Assembly (NCBI RefSeq): GCF_041381155.1
Contig: NC_091143.1
Span: 27,150,331-27,214,330 of the forward strand
Length of the DNA: 64,000 bases
From: Argopecten irradians
Lineage: Eukaryota > Mollusca > Bivalvia > Pectinida > Pectinidae
Direction: 5' to 3'
Position numbers and translations under genes: made by a program. The first letter of the stretch is position 1. Every line of letters begins with the position of its first letter. Positions 13,093-25,200 of this stretch are shown here, piece after piece. The notes under the pieces are model-generated. The model had not been told where the DNA came from and searched no databases. It was given only the letters and a program-made list of their open reading frames with translations.

Positions 13093-14704
13093 CGCCCATG
13101 TCCTCTGATGTTGTGCTTCCAATGTTTACACTCTTTTGCTGCTATCGGGGTTATTTTATTAATTTACTTCTTCATTCAGCTGTATAACTTAAAACTCTTG
13201 GTTTTCATCCTCTTTATAGGTAAATGATGGCTGAGTTTAATTTACTAATGGTATAAGGTTCTTTCAGAGGATATGGTCCAAAATATTTTAACATTCATAT
13301 ACACTGTATTGTTAAGGGTATTGATTTATGTTCAGGAATTTCCTATTGTCTGTGAGCTAGTCTTTATGTGTACAGTATTTAATGTTCTTTGCTGAAGATT
13401 CGACAAATTTTGCATACTTGTCTGAGAACGTAGTTTATACTTGAGGAATTTTATGATTTATGTACATTGTATTCTCTGTTGATTGCAATAATCAGATTTT
13501 AAAAGGTTGCTCTCTATATTTTATTGTGTTTTAAAATTATTCGGTTGTTTTGTGTGTTGAAATGTGTTAGTGACAAAACTGTGTAAAGATATTATTAAAA
13601 TTGTTATTTCTCAAAGAAACTGCATGAGTATTGAGTAGTAATGAATGCTAGTGGAAATGAAAGAATGTGTTTTTCAAAGTTTTATTTTATCTTGGTATTT
13701 TGAAAGCGTTGTACTGAGCTGATAGGCCTGTGTCTGTATATATGCTTCAACATATCATTTTAATGTATAGAACATACATTTAATATATATTTATCTCATT
13801 GCCAGGATTTGTGGCTCTATCTCAAGTGTTGTGTCTATCTAACATCTGGCACAGGGGCTATTATAAATCAATGTAACAGGTTCCTTTGCTTTATTAAAAC
13901 ACTGAACAAATTTGGGTTTTAATAACACATGTAGATCTAGTTGTCTCTGTATTTCTGTTTTAGTTCACAAAATCTCAGATAATCTGTTCCTTTATATTTA
14001 GATCTGTCATTATCAATTTTATAATTTCTATTTTATGTATGTAAATTGCCCAATCTTGTCAGGATTCAATCCGCATCAAGCAGACTCAAAATACGTAAAT
14101 ATCTGTATAGAAAAAAAATGACATAGATAGTGGTAGCTATAGTTCCATGTATTCTTCAGTATATAGCATTAAAACATTTTTATTTTTCTGGGAAAACTTT
14201 ATGGACACAGAATAAAACTTACACCGTTATACATTTATAAGGTTGGTGAATTTCTGTAAGGTTGTTGAATTTTTTATGTTAGTGCCCAAACGACATTTTA
14301 GGTTTATAACATGAACAGTGATGGGGAGTGACATATGCTGATCTGTTAACCTGTGGAGTAGCCAAATTAATTACAATTTATTTCGCCTTTGTAGATATAA
14401 CAGGTATACATATTTACTTTATTTATTTATGATATATATATCTATGCAATATACACGTACAAATTTTATTTCAGACTATGTAGTGATAAAAATCAAACAT
14501 CAGACAATTGTTCCTGATGAAAAAATACATATATCTAAAAATAAAAAAAGGAAAATGGCTTTATGTGTATTGTGTTTATTTGTCAGCATATCAATATATA
14601 TAAAGATGCAATTCATCACAACATTCTATCACCATTTTGACTTCATATCATGATGGCAGGTAAAATATACCTTATTCAACACAATAAGCTCACAGGATGC
14701 TTAA

Positions 14705-15855
14705 ACAAGAGATCCCAGAGGGATCTTGGCACCCACCAAAGAATGATCTATGTCTGACAATGGAAAGATGGATCTTTTCTCTACTTTTAAAACTTTTTCA
14801 AACATACTACACATAAAATTTGAGAATGATCCATTCAATACTTTCTGAGAAATAGCGACATCAAACTTTTAACTATCAAAATCCAAGATGGCTCCTTGTT
14901 GGCCATCTTGTCGATCAATCAGCCCCAAATCGCAACATGCACAACTAGGGCCCTAGGGGAACCTACATGTGAAATTTGAGATAGATCCATTCAATACTTT
15001 CTGAGAAATAGAGATAACAAACTTTAACGATCAAAATCCAAGATAGCTGCTGGTGGCCATCTTGTTGACCGATTGGTCCAAAAATGCAAAATGCACAACT
15101 AGGGCCCTAGGGGAACCTACATGTGAAATTTGAGACAGATCCCTTCATTACTATCTGAGAAATAGCGATAACAAACTTTATCAAAATCCAAGCTGGTGGC
15201 CATCTTGTTCACCGATTGGTCCAAAAATGCAAAATGCACAACTAAGGCCCTAGGGGAACCTACATATTAAATTTAAGAAAGATCCCTTCAGCACTGAAAA
15301 ATAGTGATAACAAACCTTAACTATTAAAATCAGAGATGGCTACCTGGCGGCCATCTTGTTTTTCCGATCAGCCTCAAAATCTATATGGCACAACTAAGGA
15401 CCAATGGAATCCTCCATGTGAAGTTTGAACAAAATCCCTTCAATAGTTTTCAAGAAATAGCGATTACAAACTTCACTGCCAAAATCCAATATGGCCCCAG
15501 CAGCCATCTGGTTTTACCGATCAGCCTCAATAACTGTATGGCACAACTAGGGACCAAGGGTACCCTCCATGTGAAGTTGGAACAAAATCCCTGCAGTAGT
15601 TCTCAAGAAATATTAATAACAAACTTCAACTGCCAAAATCAAAGATGGCTGCCTGGTGGCCATCTTGTTTTTTCAATCAGCCACAAAATCTGTATGGCAC
15701 AACTAGGGACCAAGGGGACCTTCCATGTGAAGTTTGAACAAAATCCCTACGGTAGTTTTTAAGAAATAGTGATAACAAGCATTGTTTACGGATGGACGAC
15801 GGACCTTGGACTCGGGGCGATTTGAATAGCCCACCATCTGATGATGGTGGGCTAA
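14705..15855 (+). mobile_element. Pearl-like (Helitron/HINE-type) tandem-core element, copy 1
   Basis: The left end has AACAAGAGATCCCAGAGGG with a small GATCCC/GGGATC hairpin. The body is about six or seven diverged units carrying ATCAAAATCCAAGATGGC, GGCCATCTTGTT, ACTAGGGCCCTAGGGGAACC and CTGAGAAATAGCGATAACAA. Near the right end is an ACGG-rich stretch (GGATGGACGACGGACC), then the inverted repeat AGCCCACCATC/GATGGTGGGCT followed by CTAA. Mollusc pearl elements are known to have this plan: about 160-bp core repeats plus an ACGG-type microsatellite; hairpin-CTRR ends are known from Helitrons. The open frame at 15385-15762 is a by-product of the tandem units. It lies between the converging Homer and TRMO genes. 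Confidence 0.8.
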
Positions 15856-16114
15856 AAATGAAACAAAAACTGGGTGAGCTTAAAGAATCAAACTTGGACT
15901 AAACACTCATAACAACACTGCACAAAGAAAGTCATAAATTAATTTGAAAAAGAAATCAAATTTCAGTCTACAAAGTTTACAAATCTGCACATTATTTACT
16001 ATTTCGAGAATTAATTTTTCACGATCATTAGGTAATGTAGAGTGAAACCATGAACCTAACTCCGTGAAAATTACCCGCTGTAGGGTATACCACAGGTAAT
16101 AGATCTTAACAGTT

Positions 16115-18826
16115 TCACTTAGAGTTTTGTAAATGTTTTACTTGCAACACTGGTTTAATTCTAACAACTTCCACCAAATTCTCATCAAACCAACAAGTCA
16201 CATGTACCTTGTCTACAACAAAGAAATACAGACTATCTGGACAACTCTGTCGCCGGTACACTGACCTTGGGTCCTCAGTCAAAATCTTACATATAGCACT
16301 GTGGGCTTCATTCGCGGATTCTAAGAACTCTAGTCTGTAATCCAAATCTTCTGCACTCGTGCTGAAGTTAGAGAGTTGTTTTTCTACAGTTTGTGTGAAT
16401 CGTACAGTTAATGTATCTATAGGAGGTTTTTTCACCCAATTTGCTGTTTTAATTGAACTGCCAGGAACTGACGACTTTGAAGCATCATCTGTTTCTTTAG
16501 GGTTATTGTTTTGAGTTCGATTAGATTTAATAACGGAATTTTTGGATAAATCTATAGAATCTCCTGTGATATCCACTTTACCCACAGAACATTTTGTATC
16601 ATCTATTGCTTTTGTTGTAGGATCATCACTTGTAGGAACTTTACTAGATAAAGAGACTTTAGTATCATTCATTTTTCCTGTTTGCTCACCACTTAAAACC
16701 TCAGTGTCTATTTCTGTTCTCAATTCACTGTTTCCAGAAACTGTTTCTTCAGTACAACAATCTTTTCTAATGCCACACACTTGATCTTGTTTCTGACAGC
16801 TCAGAACCGTCCTGCTATTATCATCTACTGATCGGTCTAAGTTCCTGTCATCTGCACTGGCGTCCACGGCTTGGTCATCATCACTAAGGTCACAGTGCTG
16901 GTCAGTATCTCCTGCGGTCATTGTGGGGGTAGTGGACGCTGCTGTGGACAGCCCTGGAGAGTCATAGCTGGGTATGTAGGGCTTGATGTCCAGAACTGGG
17001 GAACCATCCAATATATCTATACCTGATATATGGAGTTTGGCACCTGAAAACAGGCAGTAGCATTTCTGTACACAGGTACATCATAAATAGTATAAAAAAA
17101 TTTGATATACTGAATCTACATAGATTTTCTAATGAATTGGAGTACCAAATTAAGTTGCCATGTAAATTAACAATTAGTGAAACTTAGGTATGAATCATTC
17201 ACCTGCCACCTGGTGATCAAGGTGGATGTGTTAGTCCCAAGATATTAAATTAGAGTCATAATGTATAAGAAATTGTTCAAATATTTTCGCCTATTTGATT
17301 CCCGTGATCGTGAATGAATGTCAAAGTTATTCATTTGAACAAACTTTGTCGCCCTTCATCCCAGTATGCCACAGGCCCTATATCAGGTCACTTGACAAAA
17401 ACCTGTTACATATGCAATATCATGACTCTGGTTTTTGAGAAGTTAAAATTGAAAAAAGAATCTATAAATTTGTGCATGGCATGATGAACATACCATATGG
17501 CATCACTATACGATATATACTGTTGAACAGTGGTGGGGGCTCTCACTCATAAGTAATAGTGTATTCATTTTACTTACTTTCTCAATTTTGGCTTTTAATT
17601 CCAGGGGAATTTTTACCCCCAATAAATCAGTAACACATACATTATATTTTCAAGAATACTTTGAGTCAAGAAGTTTCTCTGGCTCCTAGTACAGAGTCAA
17701 ACTTTTTCTCGTGTCTTCTTTTTACGCTAACACTAGAGTCAAGTTGCTTCTTCACACTTCTGGGGAGTCAAGCTTCTTCTCTATATATGCTTAGCCATCT
17801 CTTTTTATACGTAAAGTCAAGTTGCTTCCCTGAAGTTCGGCAGGGTCAAGCTTCTTCTTTATGTAGTTCTATATTTAGAGTCAAGTCGCTTCTCTGGAGT
17901 TTCGACAGGGTCAAGCCTCTTCTCTATTTATTATTTTAGTTATGTAAGAGTATGTTATGTATATAGCTATGTATTGAGTGAGTAGCCCCTGATTGCCAAA
18001 ATTTATGTTTACTGTAGTAATAAAAACAGGTAAACTGTTGATTGCGTTTTTGTTGCATATAAACTTATATACTGTTGAACAGTGGAACAACATGATCATA
18101 CATATAAACTGGAGCACTTTTACCCTACCTCAACAAAATTAACTGGGGACTATAAATGTAAACAATACAATTACCCACCTTCCACCCTTTCCAGTTTTGC
18201 CAGGGTAAGCCCGATAGGGTTTGGTCGGTATGGTGACCTAGTAGAGAACAGTCCTAGTAGTCTTAACCCGATCGGGTTTGGTCGGTATGGTGACCTAGTA
18301 GAGAACAGTCCTACTCTCCTGCCATCCAGCCGTGGAGGTTTGACCTTGGCCTTGGTGTACTGGTTGTTGTTTTTGTGGAACTCAAAGATTATCCTGAAAT
18401 CATCACACAAAATATTGGCAACTTCCAGTAATACCATTGGTACAGATTTGTTACAATTTGTTTTAGCAGGAAAACACATTCTCAATTATTTGTAACATAG
18501 AATGTTTCATTTTGACAATACATGTATAGTTCAACTGAAGTTTCGCATTAAAGTTTGCATTAACTAAATTACAACATTGATAAGTGTTTAATGTTCAGTA
18601 GTTAAACTTTTACTTTACTAAATATGGAATATCACCTCTGACCTTACCAAATATGGGAGTACTGTTGGATGCCGTCTAGGGAGTGTTCAGGTGTATTGAA
18701 GATCTCCTTACTGATGGTGATACTGCCTCGAGCCATGTCACAGACTGACGGCTGACGAGGGGTTCCATTCTTATAGGTAAATAGTGAATTCACCACCCCA
18801 ATGGGCTTCATGTTCACAGATGAGAA
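16115..18826 (-). CDS. TRMO: tRNA (adenine-N6)-methyltransferase TRMO (5' end unresolved)
   Basis: TRMO/TrmO methylates t6A37 of ANN-decoding tRNA to m6t6A using S-adenosylmethionine. Exons in transcript order: 18826-18648, 18393-18179, 17043-16115 (stop), phases consistent, 440 residues. Exon 1 seen here carries KPIGVVNS, NGTPRQPS and FNTPEHSLDGIQQYSHIW; the next has IIFEFHKNNNQYTKAKVKPP and the RSPYRPNPIGL motif; the last has SGIDILDGSPVLDIKPYIPS, a long Ser/Asp/Thr-rich disordered insert, then the C-terminal TRMO module DPRSVYRRQSCP...VHVTCWF. All match human TRMO in order. Odd: the RSPYRPNPIGL motif is present twice, by an in-frame 57-bp duplication. The first visible exon opens at phase 0 (FSSVNMKPIG), so an upstream exon is expected unless the internal Met starts translation. 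Introns hold minisatellite-like DNA at 17663-17935. Confidence 0.93.
17285..17430 (+). repeat. Core-repeat family R2, single-unit copy
   Basis: One unit related to the arrays at 55600-56358 and 54670-55030: GAATGAATGTCAAAGTTATT, TTCATTTGAACAAACTTTG, CCCTTCATCCCAGTATGCC and ACAGGCCC are shared in order. It sits within the TRMO intron 17044-18178. Confidence 0.55.
17663..17935 (+). repeat. Imperfect GTCAAG-CTTCTC tandem array in a TRMO intron
   Basis: A motif of the form (G/A)AGTCAAGnnnCTTCTC occurs eight times between 17663 and 17925 at intervals of about 30-47 bp, with a higher-order unit of about 65-75 bp (GAAGTTCGGCAGGGTCAAG near 17835; GAGTTTCGACAGGGTCAAG near 17900). It runs open in one frame on the plus strand, but nothing suggests it is translated. 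Confidence 0.65.
18208..18314 (-). repeat. TRMO: In-frame 57-bp tandem duplication inside the TRMO motif exon
   Basis: The block 18218-18257 recurs at 18275-18314 with only a few differences around it (CCCGATAGGG versus CCCGATCGGG), a period of exactly 57 bp. In the protein this gives GLFSTRSPYRPNPIGLRL then GLFSTRSPYRPNPIGLTL. Known TRMO proteins have one such motif. No frameshift or stop results. Confidence 0.92.
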
Positions 18827-19445
18827 CTGAAATGATGAAATAATTATGGATAGAGAAGTATGTCACAATCACGGGGAAGTACTTAAATGATGTTACTATT
18901 ATATCTAATGACTGCCATATTAAACTTCCTTCCCCATTTAGATCAGATTGTAGAATTACATATGTTACCCTTCTTCATATGATACACCATAAGTATTCTA
19001 GAGAGTGAAGAACTTCTCAATTTCTTCCATAGAGAAATCAAAGTGGTGTAGTATGTGAGTACTTGTAGGGTTGGTTTTATTGCATCAGACATGTAGGATG
19101 TACTAGAGCTTAAAGGTGGAGGACCTGGAGAAAATCAATACACTATACATGTATTGGCAATACTTGGCAACTTCTTCAAAGGTTTTGGACAAATGTAACA
19201 CAGAAGTGGAGGGTAGTGGACAAGTGATAGAAAGTCAGACATCTGAGCAGCATCTCGGCCTTTGTGCCTCTTTCCAACTCCTTCCCAATTTGTGTAGATT
19301 TTAAATGCAGGGTAAGTTCAATAGCATTAATTGAAGACAATCATCATTCATTTTCTGTATCTTTGCAGTCAGAAACCATGTCAAAGCACAGAGGAATCTG
19401 CTTATTTCCATCTCCTTTGTGAGGTTATTGTTTACATCTCTTCGG

Positions 19446-19656
19446 TTTTATTAGTTTAACGTCCAATTAACAGCCAGGGTCATGTAAGGACATGCTAGGT
19501 TTTTTGTTGGAGGAAAGCCAGAGTACCTGGAGAAAACCCACCAATCAGCGGTTAGTAACCAGCAACTGCCCCACATGGGATTCGAACTCACGACCCAGAG
19601 GTGGATGGCCTGTGGTAATATGTCGAAACATCTTAACCACTCGGCCACTGGGCCCC
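19446..19656 (-). mobile_element. tRNA-derived SINE, molluscan type
   Basis: Read on the minus strand the element starts GTGGCCGAGTGGTTAAGAT, which resembles a tRNA A box, has a B box (GAGTTCGAATCCCATG) about 50 bp on, and then the conserved body TTTTCTCCAGGTACTCTGGC, TTTCCTCC, CATGTCCTTACATGACCC and GGCTGTTAATTGGACGTTAA, ending in AAACTAATAAAACC. A RNA polymerase III promoter and no coding capacity are expected for a SINE. This is the best preserved of the copies in the window. Confidence 0.85.
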
Positions 19657-20194
19657 AAAATTGTACATCTTGTCAACATTCTATAACATATATATATAAA
19701 TACTACATGAATAAAAGTTAAACAGATAAAACATTTTTACTTGGAGTAAAAAACATAACTACTATAACCAGAGATAATACGACATACAGGAAACTTTCTC
19801 TATACATATAGGTCAGAGCAGTCAGAACTCAACAAGAAGAAACAAAATTGTCTCCATCCAAATCAATATTTTCAGTCCAAAAAAGTTTGCTATAAACTTG
19901 TTTTAATGTAATTGCTATTAATTGAAATTACTTTGTAATAAAGTTAAAGGGAAAATGTTAAAAGCATTGTTTCCTCCAAGGCATAATACAACTTTTATGT
20001 TCAGTTTTACAACCACTAAAACACCAGTAGTATGTATATAATAACATGTGACTCCGCTATTGTTATTGTTTAATTTTTTGTTATTTGTATAAAAACCAGT
20101 TCAGAAATGGGGATACACATGACTAAAAGCATTCGAAATACTCAAAAACTAGAGTCCTCATATTTTCCATAGAGTCCAGTCTTGCCAGAGCTCA

Positions 20195-20345
20195 ACTCGA
20201 TTTCCACTCTTCTAAGAAAAGCAGATTTCTCAGATCTTCAACCTCATAGATGGAAGAGCTTCCAAAAGTAGCAGAGCTACAAATTGAGTGTCTGGAAGTT
20301 ATGTTCTAGAAGTAGTAAAGGGCAAATAGAGTTAAGCTCAGGTTC
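20195..20345 (+). repeat. Dispersed repeat family R1, copy 3
   Basis: Third copy of the family at 6735 and 10030: ACTCTTCTAAGAAAAGCAG, TTCTCAGATCTTCAA, TAGCAGAGCTACAAATTGAG, TCTGGAAGTT, TTCTAGAAGTAG and GGGCAAATAGAGTTAAGCTC. It has the same orientation and word order. Confidence 0.5.
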
Positions 20346-21757
20346 TAAGTGCATGCTGGTGGTGTTTCTCCAGTACGTTAACTCAGCTTTTCTTTCACCA
20401 TCCAAATTTTTCAAGTTCACATTTACAGGTATTTCACAAAACAAATAAATCCAGAGCAATTTCCAAAGTACTGGCATAATCAACATCAGTTCATGAAAAA
20501 TATATCCATAAAGGCATTGAAAATATTTATCCGCTGTTATATTCCATCCATACATAATTCTAGGCTTTTTGTGAAAATCTACATTTAAATAATATCAGCT
20601 GTCATATCTACACTTATAAAATAGATGACTTGGCATGTAATAAAATTAGAGTAACTCCAACAAATAAAATCTTGATTTAAATTATTGTTTTAAACATCTT
20701 AATTCTTAATTAACTACCAATGTAAAATTGACTAGTATGATATCATATATTTTTTACAAATATATTTTTCATCACTGACAATCTATTAGTTTTTATTGGT
20801 GAATTTATTGCGCTATAAAAGAGAAAATTCTACTTGCCTGAAGTATTTTACTGTAATAACTTAGAAGTACCAGTATCAAATGATTTAATTGACTCATACT
20901 ACCCCTATAAACTATACATATTACTATTCATAATTATCTACACATATCTGTCCTTAAAGCAACCATATTACTCAGTCAATAAAACAAACCAAATCTCCAT
21001 TACAGACATACATTACTCAGTACCAACAAACATTTAAAATCTAACATAACTGTCTAGCAGTCATTAAAACTTTGGTATATATATTTAAAGATTAAATCTT
21101 CAGACTTCTAAATGTTAATAAGACATGTCTTACCTCCCTTTGTGCTTAATCATTCTGGAGTCTTTGAAACTGTTAAGACTTACTACAACAGGTAGCCGAA
21201 GTGCTAATTTGATAGCCATTTTAAACACTTCTGACTACTATAGCTGACAAAAGATCGGCCCGATAAAGTATTGTTTGTAATATATAGGTGGTATCATCGG
21301 ACCACATCAACTAAGATCGACTGATAGATTTTACCAAACTTAAGCACTATTATTGTATTCCGATAGGTGTATACACATAACATTATGTTTTCAGTGCACA
21401 TTTTCGTTCAGTTTTAACACAGAATAGAATGTAGTCACCACAGTCTGTGAAACAGCTACAGCTGACATGAAACGATGGATGATATTTTTAAAATCCATCA
21501 AAAAATGAAGTGGACATTTTTGCAAATGAAATTGGGATTTATCAGATAAGTGTTTTCTTCTACATCTGGATTTTTACATTGAATGATCTGTTCCTGAAAT
21601 CACCATGGTACACAAACGGGTGACAACCTATCGCAGACCCAGGTAAGATATTTTTGTAATGGACTTTTCACATGTGAAACAAACAGATAGATTTGCTTTG
21701 ATAGAAAAATAGAAAATGCAATTCGATGCAGAAAATAGTGGTAATCAAACTAAATAA

Positions 21758-22206
21758 CCAGGGGGATCTTGTCGCCCACCAAAGATTGATCTATATCTGA
21801 CAATTGCCAGATGGATCTTTTCTCTCGTTTTCAAACTTCAACTATCTAAATCCAGGATGGTGGCCTGTCTGCCATCTTGTTGTGACCAATCAGTCCCAAA
21901 ATGCAATATGCACAACTAGGGGTCTAGGGGAACCTACATATGAAATTTGAAAATGATCCCTTCAGCACTTTTTGCGAAATAGCGATAACAAGAATCGTTA
22001 ACTTATCAAAATCCAAGATGGTAGCCAGGCGGACATCTTGTTGACCGATTGGTTCCAATTTCAATATGCAGGGGAACCTACAGATGAAATTTGAGAAAGA
22101 TCCCTTCAGCACTTTCTGAGAAATAGTGATAACATGAATTGTTAACGGATGGACCGCTTTGATTTGAATTTGAATAGCCCACCATCATCAGATGATGGTG
22201 GGCTAA
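21758..22206 (+). mobile_element. Pearl-like element, copy 2 (short)
   Basis: Same family and orientation as 14705-15855 but with only about 2.5 core units. The left end is GGGGGATCTTGTCGCCCACC with AAAGATTGATCTATATCTG; core words are ATCCAAGATGG, ACAACTAGGGGTCTAGGGG and GAAATAGCGATAACA. The right end has GTTAACGGATGGACCG, then AGCCCACCATCATC/GATGATGGTGGGCT and CTAA. The ACGG microsatellite is reduced to a trace. Confidence 0.78.
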
Positions 22207-25200
22207 AAAAACACTGACTGAACTAAAGAAGCATGCTCCTTCAGCTTGGTGACGGACACTTGTATTTAACAAACACTATGTACAAACCACACCAACCTGC
22301 TCCATTTACTCACATTTTTGTAAATCCCATTTGTTTATCATCATTACTGCAATAACGTGATCATTTTTAGTGTAACAGAATTTTTATACAGAACAATATC
22401 CATGTATTATTGTTGGGCAATTTAAATTTTTACCAATATATTAATTGGGGTATTTGAGTAGCTTTCCAAGTTTATTCAATTAAAGATTTCCATGAAAATT
22501 TCATTTTTTTCTCTATTGCAACAACCCATTAGTATTTTTTCTTCATCAAGTTAACTTTATCAGAGTAATCACATTTCAATGTAATTCATCAAGAAGATTT
22601 TAGTTGGGCTTTTATGATGCTATCCGAAAAGTCAAAATTTCTTTTTAGCATTGAATTTTGTAAATTATCTCAAAGAATCTAACAGGGTGTGTATTTTCAT
22701 TCTCAATTTCTAGTAATCTGATCTTCCAATTTTAATTAATTTTGTTAAGATTGCAGATCATTCAAAAGGTAAAGTAAAAATTATGAGAAGATTTTAGAAA
22801 ACGCTAGAAAATTTCTTTTAGATTTGAACTTTGAACCTAACACAGTTTCAACAAATATTTACAGGTCAGTGTCATGACTTTTTCTCTCTAAATGTTTGAA
22901 TATAATTGTCTGAATAACAAAATAAAAGTAAAAATTTTGTAGTTATGTTTATTTGATAACTGATCTTTGAGGACAAGGCCATGGAGACCTACAGCTAATA
23001 ACAATCTCAGTTTAAAATGACAACAAGGGAAACATTAAGACTCCCATTAAGAAGAAAGTATACTTCTGACACATGGATACCCTTGATGGCACCCCACTTT
23101 TTTACAAAGTTCAATTGCTTATGCAGCAAAATGTTGTTTACAAGACCTCATTTATAAGGAACATATGTGCTAATGCATATATAATATACAAGTATTTTTT
23201 TTTCCGATGAACTATGTAGGTACAGATCTGTTAGAAGGGAGGAAAGGGCAAAAGGCAATTAATTAGATAATAATTTTAAGAGAGAGAAATGAAATGACAA
23301 AAACTAAGGTTCAAAATGTTCATTTTAAATAATTGAGGTTACTGCATCAAAATCAAAAACTGAATTGTTTTGAATTATGTTTATTCAAAAAATACTTTAA
23401 TGCAAACAACTATGGAATATAACATCACAATACATTATTTTTTCTAGTTCTCTTCTGTGATACACCACAATGTATTATCAGGCATAAGTAGTAAGTTAAA
23501 GAGCAGTTCTTGATACTTTGCATGCAATATTGAAGCGAAAAGTCCATATCAAAGTTAGATTACCAGTATGGATACTTGTCTCTATATAATGCATAAAATG
23601 GACACTGAGAATTCTTAACAGCATATTAAAACAACCATTCTCAAAATCAGTGTGTTGATTTGTATACATTGACATGTACGATTTGGACCCTCGTTAAATC
23701 TGGAAACCATTTGTTCCCAGCCTAAACCGTCCAGATTACAAATTTTACGGACTGCCGAATTTCGTGTACCCTAGTCAATATTGAAATTGTCCATGTACAA
23801 GTATACTCCCTATGACCTTGTAAATCCAATGATCGATTTTATATGTTTATACGTACTAACATAAATTCGTTTATTGATTATGTTTTTAAGGTTTTCTTTT
23901 CCATATGCATTATGTTATGGAAATAAGAAATGTAACGTACATGTTAATCACACATTATTGAGGCCAAATTGTTGTTAATGTCACATTTCTTACACATGTT
24001 TTATACATGTATTTTGGTAACAAGATCAGAAGACAAGAGGTTGTTAAATAACATTTGATAGAGGCCCATCAACTAATGGGAACAACCAATGGGCTATAGT
24101 CAACCCAGAAGCGTTAAAATATTTGTTGTCATTTTGTGTGAACACACTGCAGCAAAGACTACAAGTTTAAACTGTTATATTATGTTTCTGTTGTAGGCAC
24201 TATTAAATGAATGTACTTCCATATACAATGTACGTCCATTATGGGCAGTCGACCACAGATGTGGAATTCATTGAAATATACATAGTAAATAAGGATACTT
24301 CAGGCTTGATGATGGGTAAATAAATTATCAGTTTATATCATAAATTGTAGGATACTTTCTATATATATCTAAATGCAAAGTTATCGCGATACACGCTAAT
24401 TGTCATCACTTGATGTTCTTGCAACATTTACTGTCCAATGGGACAGAATTTGTTGTTCTGATAATGACCGTCATGTCAGAGAACAAATATAGTATGTTTC
24501 ATTCAAGCCAAGATAACTCATTCCTAGTTTGTTATGGAATATAACAACAATACAGAAAGACTAACATGTGAGTCAGTCTGTGAAGTAAAAAGTTTTAAAC
24601 ACCTTTCTAATCTCTCCACAGATTGATAATCAATCGGCAGTATGTCAAAATGGTCGTCAAACTCTTTGCAAAAGTAGCAAAATATTCTAGGAATTACTTT
24701 TATGTATTTTTGTGTATTAATGGGCATTACGAAACATTGCGAATGAGAATTGCGCCCAATCCATATGCTTGATGTCCTGTGCTACCTGTATCGATGTCGC
24801 AGCTAGATTCAATAATATGCCTAGGTAGTCATCCTTAGATCGCATTTTCTCTGATTCAAAATTAATCACAGATAATCTCCAGTACTTCAACTATTATGAA
24901 TCTGCTTCAGATGGATCTAGCAATGAGTCCTTGTAATTGAATAAAATTTATACATATATATCAATATTCTTAATTAGTAATAAAAAAAGTTACTAGAAAT
25001 CATCTTACAGGATGACAAAAGGAAGAATTTGGACTCGTGTACACAAGTACTTTGAGTTAAAGATTGCTCCACCCGCACGAAAGAGTATAAAATGATATTC
25101 ATCATTTTGAACAATAATTAGTGTATTATTCGTGTATGACATCTAGTCTAAAATCAACAACAAAAAGATAAATATAAAATAATTAATTTTGCCATTGGTG

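Larger units (their letters stand above)
9857..14704. other. Homer 3' flank / probable long 3' UTR, no gene
   Basis: AT-rich DNA follows the Homer stop codon. A canonical AATAAA lies at 10406-10411; others further downstream could serve longer 3' ends. It contains dispersed repeat R1 (10030-10175) and an inverted-repeat element (12900-13092). The longer open frames (9853-10454, 12564-12875, 14429-14653) show no recognisable domain and are compositionally like their surroundings. The true end of the Homer transcript cannot be fixed from sequence. Confidence 0.5.
18827..21757. other. Upstream flank of TRMO: repeats, no assigned exon
   Basis: The missing 5' exon(s) of TRMO should lie in this direction. 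One candidate is 21219-21134 (minus), which starts ATGGCTATCAAATTAGCAC and ends at a GTAAGA donor. Its phase (2) does not fit the phase-0 acceptor at 18826: joining them gives an early TGA, so it could only be a 5' UTR exon. A SINE (19446-19656) and dispersed repeat R1 (20195-20345) are present. The remainder is AT-rich with nothing recognised. Confidence 0.4.

Noticed and set aside
15385-15762. 125-codon plus-strand open frame with repeated peptide units
   Set aside because: It is the tandem core of the pearl-like element read in one frame; the repeated peptide mirrors the DNA repeat.
16542-16784. 80-codon plus-strand frame
   Set aside because: Antisense shadow of the TRMO last exon.
18082-18495. 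137-codon plus-strand frame
   Set aside because: Antisense of the TRMO motif exon and its duplication.
21134-21219. Minus-strand ATG segment with a GTAAGA donor as first TRMO exon
   Set aside because: Its phase does not match the next acceptor; joined, it meets TGA at once. Could only be untranslated.
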